Part shown: positions 8,548-13,456 of the stretch, piece by piece
Layout: every line of letters starts with the position of its first letter
Numbering within the stretch: the stretch's first letter is position 1
Origin: CAIRDP01 sp037141915
GTDB lineage: Bacteria > Bacteroidota > Bacteroidia > Bacteroidales > FEN-979
DNA: 13,456 nucleotides
Assembly (NCBI GenBank): GCA_037141915.1
Contig: JBAXBP010000087.1
Location: forward strand, 1 to 13,456
Direction of reading: 5' to 3'
Notes under the pieces: generated by a model
The model's input: the letters and a program-made list of their open reading frames with translations, nothing else
Databases searched by the model: none
What the model was told of the DNA's origin: nothing
Translations under genes and position numbers: made by a program

Positions 8548-8571
8548 TTTCGCTTTTTGCCTTTCGCTTTT
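8548..8571 (+). repeat. 10-bp direct repeat in intergenic gap
   Basis: TTTCGCTTTT is repeated at 8548-8557 and 8562-8571 in the 36-bp gap before the small unknown gene. The gap is T/C-rich and has no clear ribosome binding site. Such pyrimidine-rich runs are common in Bacteroidota spacers, and I see no specific function. Confidence 0.3.
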
Positions 8572-8576
8572 ATATT

Positions 8577-8966
8577 ATGGAAATTAACCCGGCCTTCGAC
8601 AAATACATGGATCACTATTTTGACTACCTCGGGTTCTGGGACAGCCCGTCGAAATGCGGTCTTAAGCTGGTTAAGCGAAACGATGGGAAAACCCTTGCCA
8701 TAGCTACTGAAATATACCGTCAGAACCCCGGGACACCCATAACGGAGGTCATTGCACCACTTGCTACCCAAATCCTTAAGACCAGCAAGGAAACTCCCGG
8801 CAACTTCATCTTCATTGAACATACTCCCAACCTGGGAAGCAAGCTCTCCTTTTACGGCGAGACCTTCGACAGGGTTGAATTTGAATGGGATGGCGAAAGT
8901 TTTTCAAACCCGGTTTGGACAAGGCTTACAAATGAGCAGGTCGATGGGATGATGGAAGGATTATGA
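8577..8966 (+). CDS. Small conserved-looking protein of unknown function
   Basis: I do not recognise this 129-aa protein. It is soluble, with no signal peptide or membrane segment, and slightly acidic at the end. The N-terminal part is aromatic-rich (YMDHYFDYLGFWDSP, about residues 10-24) with a single Cys (SPSKCGLKL). A probable helical stretch follows (TEVIAPLATQILKTSK), then beta-like segments (NFIFIEHTP, KLSFYGETFDRVEFEWDG). The start ATG lies 36 nt after the radical SAM stop, and the stop shares ATGA with the next gene's start, so it is clearly co-translated with the O-methyltransferase. Codon and base use match its neighbours, which supports a real gene. Position suggests an accessory factor, substrate-binding protein or small enzyme of the pathway; that is inference only. 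Confidence 0.75.
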   Translation: MEINPAFDKYMDHYFDYLGFWDSPSKCGLKLVKRNDGKTLAIATEIYRQNPGTPITEVIAPLATQILKTSKETPGNFIFIEHTPNLGSKLSFYGETFDRVEFEWDGESFSNPVWTRLTNEQVDGMMEGL

Positions 8967-10054
8967 GCAGTTCCCCCAACGCCCCCCCCTATCTCATGGT
9001 AAAAGCCCTCGGCAGCTTCAGAAGCATACTGCTGAAGCTTTATCGCAGGCTGTTCCCTGGCTCCGTGGTCCTTTATGAACAGTTCCAGTCATTCTGGCTC
9101 CTCCAACCCCTGTATATTGCTGCAGAACTGGATATTGCAGGATACATTAAAGAAGGGCCCCTTTCGGTAGAAGACCTTGCAATAAAAACAAATACCCAAA
9201 CTGAGTCCCTGTACCGCGTGCTCAGGGCCCTGGCCTCCGAAGGAATATTCACTGAGCTTCCCGGCAGGAAGTTCAAGCTTAACAGCACATCAAGAGCTTT
9301 GCTTGAGGGGAACGGCTCGATGCGCAATATGATCATCCACCACCTGGGAACTATCAACTGGTCGGCAAGCGGCAACCTCATGCATACTGTAAAAACCGGT
9401 GAGAATGCATTTAAAGGCCTGTTCGGAATGAACATATACCCTTTCCTGCAGGAACATCCTGAAAATATGCAGTGTTTCGAAAAGTCCATGTCGGAATTAT
9501 CCGAACTTGCCCTGTATCCGGTTCTATCACGTTACGATTTCTCAAAATGCAGGACTGTCGCCGATATCGGGGGCGGAGTTGGATTGCTTCTCTCAAAGAT
9601 CCTTGAAAAATACCCATCACTCCAAGGCCGGCTTTTCGATTTGCCCGAAAATGCCGGGAAAGCTGCAGAATACATTGAATCATGCGGACTGGGCGGGAGG
9701 ATGAGCTTTGTCCCCGGTAGCTTCCTTGAACCTTTCAGTCTGGAGGCCGATGTTTACCTGATGAAAAATGTTCTGCACAACTGGGATGATGAGCAATGCA
9801 TCATTATACTTGAAAACCTTAAAGTCTCTATGGGAATAAATGCAAAACTGCTGATCCTGGAGATGGTTGTGCCGGGTCCGGGAATAGCATCCTATGCGAA
9901 AATGGTCGATGTCCAGATGCTGACGGCTATGCCCGGAGGAAAAGAAAGGACGAAGGAGGAATTTACAAGGCTGCTGCGGAAGTCAGGATTCAAACTAACA
10001 AAGCTGATACCTACTGTTGCCCCCCTTTCAATCCTGGAAACAGTCCCGGAATAA
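8963..10054 (+). CDS. SAM-dependent O-methyltransferase (hydroxyindole/acetylserotonin type)
   Basis: This is a methyltransferase of the plant-type O-methyltransferase family (Pfam Methyltransf_2), which methylates hydroxyl groups on aromatic or polyketide-like products. An N-terminal winged-helix dimerisation domain (about residues 40-115: QPLYIAAELDIAGYI, SLYRVLRALASEGIF) precedes the Rossmann domain. SAM motif I is VADIGGGVGLLLSKIL (199-214), the acidic SAM-ribose position is in RLFDLPE, and LMKNVLHNWDDEQ (266-278) carries the likely catalytic base His272. The 363-aa length is normal. The start overlaps the upstream stop by 4 nt (ATGA). A second in-frame ATG at 8996 follows an eight-C tract and could also serve, since family homology begins only later. 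This is the second methyltransferase of the cluster, so the product probably carries a methoxy group. The true acceptor could also be nitrogen or carbon. Confidence 0.88.
   Translation: MSSSPNAPPYLMVKALGSFRSILLKLYRRLFPGSVVLYEQFQSFWLLQPLYIAAELDIAGYIKEGPLSVEDLAIKTNTQTESLYRVLRALASEGIFTELPGRKFKLNSTSRALLEGNGSMRNMIIHHLGTINWSASGNLMHTVKTGENAFKGLFGMNIYPFLQEHPENMQCFEKSMSELSELALYPVLSRYDFSKCRTVADIGGGVGLLLSKILEKYPSLQGRLFDLPENAGKAAEYIESCGLGGRMSFVPGSFLEPFSLEADVYLMKNVLHNWDDEQCIIILENLKVSMGINAKLLILEMVVPGPGIASYAKMVDVQMLTAMPGGKERTKEEFTRLLRKSGFKLTKLIPTVAPLSILETVPE
8982..8989 (+). repeat. Eight-C homopolymer in 5' end of O-methyltransferase gene
   Basis: Eight consecutive C bases fall at codons 7-9 of the longer reading, just after a CCCCC run at 8973-8977. 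Slippage here would shift the frame of the 8963 start but not of the internal ATG at 8996. It is a possible phase-variable site or an error-prone position in sequencing. Confidence 0.5.
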
Positions 10055-10072
10055 AAAATATATCTTTGCCCT

Positions 10073-11263
10073 GTGAACAAACTGCTGTTTTCGGCTAAAA
10101 AAGAAGTGCTCATCATTATCCGGGATGTTCCAGGCCTTCTCATACTGTTCCTGATGCCGGTCATCCTTATGACCGTGGTGATCCTTGCCCAGGAATATAC
10201 CCTTAAGAACGAGCTGGGCAGGACAAGGCTCCTTGTTATAGATGAGAGCCACTCTGCATTTTCAGCTGCATTGAGGGAGAACCTGGTTAAGAGCGGATTT
10301 TTTGATGCCGACACGAGTATCCGGGGAATCCCGCTTACAAAAGAACATGCTTCGGAACTCATAAATACAGGGAAGTATCCTGTCGGCATTTATATCGGCC
10401 CCGGGGATTCTGCCCTTGAGATCATTTCCGATCCAGCCCTTTCGGGCCCCTACAGGAATAACCTTGTCGCTCCCCTGAAATACCTTATCAGGGGAACCCA
10501 GACAAGGAACGTCGTTGAGAACATGCTTGCAATGTCGGCAGGTGAAATGAAACCCCTGATCGACAAAACCGTCGAAGAATCCATCAGCAGGCTCCCTGCC
10601 GTAAAAGATTCGTATGCAGGGTCAGCCAAGTCTGAAATAAGACCCACGGCAATGCAGAACATAGTACCGGGCTTCATCCTGTTTGCAATGTTTTTCATAG
10701 TAATACCTCTGGCAGCAAGCATCATCAGTGAAAAAAACGAAGGTGCATTCAGGAGGCTGCGCACCCTCCCTGTCGGTTTCGGGATCATTCTCGGATCGAA
10801 AGTCCTGGTGTATTTCATTGTTTGCCTGGTCCAGTTCTTCCTCATGATGCTGGTAGGGCTTTGGGTATTTCCGAACTTCCTCGGGTTGCCCCAATTACAG
10901 ATCGGCAACAACGCAGGGGCAATACTTTTTGCAACGGCCGCATCCTCCCTGGCTGCAATAGGCTTCGGCATACTTGTCGGTTCAGCTGCAGAAACCATGG
11001 CTCAGGCCTCACTGTTCGGATCGGTGATGGTTGTGCTCCTGGGGGTGATCAGCGGCACTTTCCTCCCTGTTCACGTAATGCCCGCAGTAATCCGGGACAT
11101 AAGCCTGATTTCCCCTATGCGCTGGGGGATTGACAATTACCTTGATGTTTTCATCCGTGGAGGAGGAATCATGACCATTTTACCCAGAAGCCTGCTGCTC
11201 ATATTCTTTTTCATTTTTGCAATGATCAGCAGCATTTATATTTTTGCAAGGCGGAAAAGCTGA
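10073..11263 (+). CDS. ABC-2 type transporter permease
   Basis: This is the membrane subunit of an ABC-2 family exporter (YhhJ/DrrB-like). One helix lies at about 21-40, followed by a large extracytoplasmic domain (about 41-195), then five helices at about 196-218, 233-265, 280-303, 312-335 and 367-392. The motif IISEKNEGAFRRLRTLPV (217-234) after the second helix and ISPMRWGIDN (346-354) near the end are typical. The start is GTG, 18 nt after the previous stop. No ATP-binding partner is encoded in the window, so the ATPase must be elsewhere, most simply upstream of the broken 5' end of the operon. Probable role: export of the pathway product or an intermediate, alongside the MMPL module. Confidence 0.87.
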   Translation: MNKLLFSAKKEVLIIIRDVPGLLILFLMPVILMTVVILAQEYTLKNELGRTRLLVIDESHSAFSAALRENLVKSGFFDADTSIRGIPLTKEHASELINTGKYPVGIYIGPGDSALEIISDPALSGPYRNNLVAPLKYLIRGTQTRNVVENMLAMSAGEMKPLIDKTVEESISRLPAVKDSYAGSAKSEIRPTAMQNIVPGFILFAMFFIVIPLAASIISEKNEGAFRRLRTLPVGFGIILGSKVLVYFIVCLVQFFLMMLVGLWVFPNFLGLPQLQIGNNAGAILFATAASSLAAIGFGILVGSAAETMAQASLFGSVMVVLLGVISGTFLPVHVMPAVIRDISLISPMRWGIDNYLDVFIRGGGIMTILPRSLLLIFFFIFAMISSIYIFARRKS

Positions 11264-11279
11264 GCCTCAAACAGGAGAT

Positions 11280-11675
11280 ATGAAAGAAAAGGACGGATAT
11301 GCTGAATGCCCAGAGCAACAGGTAATACTGTATGTTGAGAAGGAAGACGGGAAGTATGAAGCAATGCAGACAGGTTCCTACATTTCGGCCAATTACCTGG
11401 ACGATTATTTTTTCAAGCGGAACAACCTTGAAAAGACCTTGGATGAGAAGATGAGAAAGGGCGAGATCAATGCGATTGAATATTATATGGTTCTCGAAGA
11501 CCTGACCATCTCGGAACTTGCTGCAAGGGCCGGGCTGATGAAATGGATAGTAAAGAGACATCTCAAACCCGGCAATTTTTCCGGGATCCCGGAATCAGCA
11601 TTGAAAAAATATTCTGTTGTTTTTAATATCACGGTGGATGAGATCCTGAAAAGGCAGGCAGGAAACAGAAAATAA
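11280..11675 (+). CDS. Small XRE-like helix-turn-helix protein
   Basis: This is a 131-aa protein. Its C-terminal half reads like an XRE/Cro-type DNA-binding fold: LTISELAARAGLMKWIVKRHL (about residues 75-95) forms the helix-turn-helix, and the closing YSVVFNITVDEILK (111-124) matches the last helix typical of HTH_3 proteins. The N-terminal half (EQQVILYVEKEDGKYEAMQTGSYI) looks like a small beta-rich unit of unknown role. The ATG at 11280 is chosen because AGGAG sits at 11273-11277; a TTG at 11244 in the same frame would overlap the permease gene. The next gene begins 4 nt after its stop. It could be a pathway-specific regulator, or the fold could have been recruited for protein contacts. DNA binding is inferred. 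Confidence 0.7.
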   Translation: MKEKDGYAECPEQQVILYVEKEDGKYEAMQTGSYISANYLDDYFFKRNNLEKTLDEKMRKGEINAIEYYMVLEDLTISELAARAGLMKWIVKRHLKPGNFSGIPESALKKYSVVFNITVDEILKRQAGNRK

Positions 11676-11679
11676 ACGA

Positions 11680-12687
11680 ATGATCATAGAGAATTTTCAA
11701 CATAGAATGGCAGCCCACTGCGAATCGGGCTCCATCACTTCCTTACTTATCCATGCCGGCATGAAGATAACTGAACCCATGGTGTTCGGTATCTCAAGCG
11801 GGATCTTTTTCGGTTATTTCCATAAAATGAAATCATTTGCCTTCCCGACCTTCATCGTCAGGAACAAACCCGGGCAGATGAGGCGGAACCTCGAGAAAAG
11901 AACAGGCGTAAGGTTTTATTCAAAGGATTTCAAAAACGCCGCAGCCGGTCAGGAAGCGCTGGACAACCTTATCAATAAAGGAATCCCGACAGCTGTCCAG
12001 GTTGACATGTTCTACCTGGATTATGTACCATCCTGGGAACGTGTCCACATCAATGTACACTTCCTGGTCGTTATCGGAAAAGAAGGGGATGTATACAAAG
12101 TAAGCGACAGCTATTTCCCCGGGGTGGTTGACCTTCCTGTATCTTCAATGAATACGGCCAGGTTCGCCCAGGGGAGCATGTCTCCGAAAGGGTTTCTATT
12201 CTACCCCAAATATGTTCCGGCTTCGTTTGATTACCAAAAGGCAATCCGCAAAGGAATAAAAAAGGCATGTTTTTATATGCTGAGCCTCCCTATTCCTTTC
12301 CTGGGAATTAAAGGGATCAGAATGTTTGCCAGGAAAATAACCGATTGGCCTTCCCTTGCCAGGGATACTGAACATCTTTCGCATGAAGTGATGAAGATCA
12401 ACATCCTGCTTGAGGACCAGGGAACCGGTGGAGCCGGGTTCAGGTTCATGTATGCCACTTTCCTTCAGCAGGCAGCGGAAATGGCCGGAAGACCTGAGTT
12501 GAAAAGTTTTGCCGGTGAACTGATGGAGATAGGCGACGGCTGGAGGGAATTTTCACTGTTTGCTGCAAGAATCGGAAAGAGCCGGGACCTTGGGGCCGAT
12601 AAATTCAAACAATTAAGTATGCTGCTTAACCAGCGGGCCGATAAAGAAGAGTCATTCTTTAAAAGATTATCAAAAGCTATACACTAA
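11680..12687 (+). CDS. BtrH-like ACP-dependent acyltransferase
   Basis: This protein has the features of the BtrH_N family (with a DUF4872-like C-terminal part). BtrH of butirosin synthesis moves an acyl group from a carrier protein to an amine. The N-terminal AAHCESGSITSLLIHAG supplies predicted nucleophile Cys14, and the following EPMVFGISSGIFFGY matches the family's FG-x-G-x-G segment. VHINVHFLVVIG contains His127, and YKVSDSYF contains Asp143, which would complete a Cys-His-Asp papain-like triad. Residues from about 195 to 335 are helical, as expected for the second domain. It has no signal peptide, so it should act in the cytoplasm. An acyl carrier protein gene follows 10 nt downstream, which strongly suggests that it uses that ACP as donor. 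The acceptor is unknown. The family assignment is from motif recognition, not a search. Confidence 0.82.
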   Translation: MIIENFQHRMAAHCESGSITSLLIHAGMKITEPMVFGISSGIFFGYFHKMKSFAFPTFIVRNKPGQMRRNLEKRTGVRFYSKDFKNAAAGQEALDNLINKGIPTAVQVDMFYLDYVPSWERVHINVHFLVVIGKEGDVYKVSDSYFPGVVDLPVSSMNTARFAQGSMSPKGFLFYPKYVPASFDYQKAIRKGIKKACFYMLSLPIPFLGIKGIRMFARKITDWPSLARDTEHLSHEVMKINILLEDQGTGGAGFRFMYATFLQQAAEMAGRPELKSFAGELMEIGDGWREFSLFAARIGKSRDLGADKFKQLSMLLNQRADKEESFFKRLSKAIH

Positions 12688-12697
12688 TACTGACGTA

Positions 12698-12979
12698 ATG
12701 AACAAGGTGACGGAAGAATTGAGGACGGAGATCAAGAATCTCATTATGGAAACACTTGGAATATCAGGTGTCAGGCCTCAAGAAATTGATAATGCCAAGC
12801 CCCTTTTTGGTGGGGAAAATGCACTGACACTGGATTCTGTCGATGCCCTTGAGATAATCATGGCCATACAGCGAAAATACAATCTCAGGATAGCAGACCA
12901 GAACCTTGCCCGTTCAGTAATACAATCAATTGACAGCATTGCCGAATTCCTGGTTGCTGAGAGAGAAAAAACTGTTTGA
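12698..12979 (+). CDS. Acyl carrier protein
   Basis: This is a 93-aa phosphopantetheine-dependent carrier protein. It has the four-helix pattern of ACPs, with the modification site ALTLDSVDALEII; Ser47 would carry the 4'-phosphopantetheine arm. An N-terminal helix (EELRTEIKNLIMETLG) and the closing SIDSIAEFLVAERE also fit. The longer acidic loop with GGENALTLDSVD is typical of specialised or secondary-metabolism ACPs rather than the housekeeping AcpP (usual DSLD). It is the last gene of the operon, 10 nt after the BtrH-like gene. No phosphopantetheinyl transferase, ketosynthase or acyl-activating enzyme is in the window. Confidence 0.9.
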   Translation: MNKVTEELRTEIKNLIMETLGISGVRPQEIDNAKPLFGGENALTLDSVDALEIIMAIQRKYNLRIADQNLARSVIQSIDSIAEFLVAEREKTV

Positions 12980-12980
12980 C

Positions 12981-13037
12981 ACATAATCCCTGAAGAATAC
13001 TTACCTCATCGCCGGAACGAAAAACAGGCGATTATGT
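12981..13037. repeat. Nested, overlapping inverted repeats after the ACP gene
   Basis: ACATAATC (12981-12988) is complementary to GATTATGT (13030-13037), and inside it ATCGCC (13008-13013) is complementary to GGCGAT (13027-13032). The two right arms share three bases, so the outer and inner stems can form together only in part. The position just after the operon's last stop suggests an RNA end structure, but no T-run follows, so intrinsic termination is weakly supported. Confidence 0.4.
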
Positions 13038-13086
13038 CTGAATAAAAAGAGTAAATGGTATCAAGTTATTATTTCTGATATCTTTA

Positions 13087-13094
13087 TAACTTTG
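13087..13094 (+). promoter_or_regulatory. Possible Bacteroidota -7 promoter element
   Basis: TAACTTTG matches the TAnnTTTG -7 consensus of Bacteroidota sigma factors and lies 41 nt before the start of the last gene, in an AT-rich gap. No clear TTG element is found 17-23 bp upstream, so the call rests on one half of the promoter and on position. Confidence 0.4.
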
Positions 13095-13109
13095 TACTAT
13101 TCAAGGAAC

Positions 13110-13139
13110 ATGAACTTAAACATAAATCATTTGCCATGA
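13110..13139 (+). other. Nine-codon leader ORF overlapping the next start
   Basis: A short ORF (MNLNINHLP) follows the putative promoter and ends in ATGA, overlapping the start of the secreted-protein gene by 4 nt. It could couple translation of the main gene or be chance. Confidence 0.2.
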
Positions 13140-13456
13140 AAATATCAATAATTGCCTTGTCATTTTTACTTCTAGCAAGCATAGTTTATTCACAGGATCA
13201 ACCCACTCAGACTCAAACACAGCCTGCACAGGTGCAACCCCTGCAGCCCCAGACTCCTCAGAAAGCGATGCCTAATCATATCACCAGCGGGTTCTATCTT
13301 AAGCTCGGGGGCTCTTTCCCTATGGGGAATTTTACTAATAATCAAAAATTTACATATACCGATAATACAAATACGCAACGGAGTCTTACATTCAACCACG
13401 GAAAGTTCGGAGGTGTTTTGGAAATGGGATTTCTGATTTACCTTGGCCCTGCTTTC
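13136..13456 (+). CDS. Secreted/outer-membrane beta-barrel-like protein, 3' end cut by window
   Basis: The ORF is open for 107 codons up to the window end. It begins with a clear signal peptide (MKISIIALSFLLLASIVYSQ, likely cleavage near residues 19-20). A Gln/Pro/Thr-rich spacer (about 20-43) follows, then SGFYLKLGGSFPMGNF and FGGVLEMGFLIYLGPAF, alternating patterns with glycines that look like first strands of an outer-membrane beta-barrel (porin-like or OmpA-barrel type common in Bacteroidota). A possible promoter precedes it, and a 156-bp gap separates it from the operon, so it is probably a separate transcription unit. Its function is unknown. The start at 13136 is supported by the immediate signal peptide. 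Confidence 0.75.
   Translation, partial: MKISIIALSFLLLASIVYSQDQPTQTQTQPAQVQPLQPQTPQKAMPNHITSGFYLKLGGSFPMGNFTNNQKFTYTDNTNTQRSLTFNHGKFGGVLEMGFLIYLGPAF

Noticed and set aside
10061..10068. TATCTTTG, a perfect TAnnTTTG word 4 nt before the permease start
   Set aside because: No TTG element lies 17-23 bp upstream and the gap is only 18 nt inside a packed operon, so it is probably chance.
9892..10389. Minus-strand open frame of about 165 codons spanning the O-methyltransferase/permease boundary
   Set aside because: It is antisense to two genes with clear family motifs, and its translation is low-complexity and unrecognisable.
10450..10998. Minus-strand open frame of about 182 codons inside the permease gene
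   Set aside because: It is the antisense image of hydrophobic helices, with no motif and no start signal.
11244..11280. Upstream TTG start for the XRE-like protein
   Set aside because: It overlaps the permease by 20 nt and lacks a ribosome binding site, whereas AGGAG precedes the ATG at 11280.
1..13456. CRISPR array, tRNA, rRNA or insertion sequence
   Set aside because: I looked for regularly spaced repeats, tRNA-like arms and transposase motifs on both strands and saw none that could be supported; no mobile element explains the joint near 1290.

Overview
The window looks like a chromosomal or metagenomic fragment from a Bacteroidota organism. The evidence is the LytS/LytTR-type two-component pair, weak or absent Shine-Dalgarno sites before most genes, TAnnTTTG-like promoter words, and an MMPL exporter/acyltransferase/methyltransferase polyprotein next to a phytoene-desaturase-like flavoenzyme, an arrangement I associate with Bacteroidota lipid and pigment clusters. 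This assignment is inference from gene content; no rRNA or marker gene is present.

Layout. (1) Positions 90-1290 are clearly AT-rich and hold a complete LytS/YehU-type histidine kinase, followed by the first 53 codons of its cognate response regulator. (2) At about 1290, exactly where the phosphoacceptor Asp codon of the receiver domain should be, the frame runs without interruption into the second half of an MMPL/RND-type exporter. That exporter continues into a PlsC-like acyltransferase and a SAM methyltransferase. The 957-codon ORF is therefore a chimera of two unrelated, truncated genes, made either by assembly or by a real recombination. (3) From the junction to 12979, ten genes lie on the + strand with overlaps or short gaps: exporter/acyltransferase/methyltransferase, FAD oxidoreductase, C45-type Ntn hydrolase, B12-binding-type radical SAM enzyme, a 129-aa unknown protein, an O-methyltransferase, an ABC-2 permease, a small XRE-like protein, a BtrH-like acyltransferase and an acyl carrier protein. 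This looks like one operon, missing its 5' part. (4) After a 156-bp gap with inverted repeats and a possible promoter, a secreted or outer-membrane protein gene starts at 13136 and runs off the end.

Working model (inference). The operon makes and exports a lipid-like or N-acylated specialised metabolite. A chain held on the ACP would be altered by the flavoenzyme, the radical SAM enzyme and two methyltransferases. It would then be moved to an amine or hydroxyl acceptor by the BtrH-like enzyme, with a second acyl-transfer or hydrolysis step by the periplasm-facing C45 enzyme. Export would use the MMPL module and/or the ABC permease. No ketosynthase, acyl-activating enzyme or ABC ATPase is in the window. 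They may lie in the part lost at the junction or elsewhere, so the product cannot be named.
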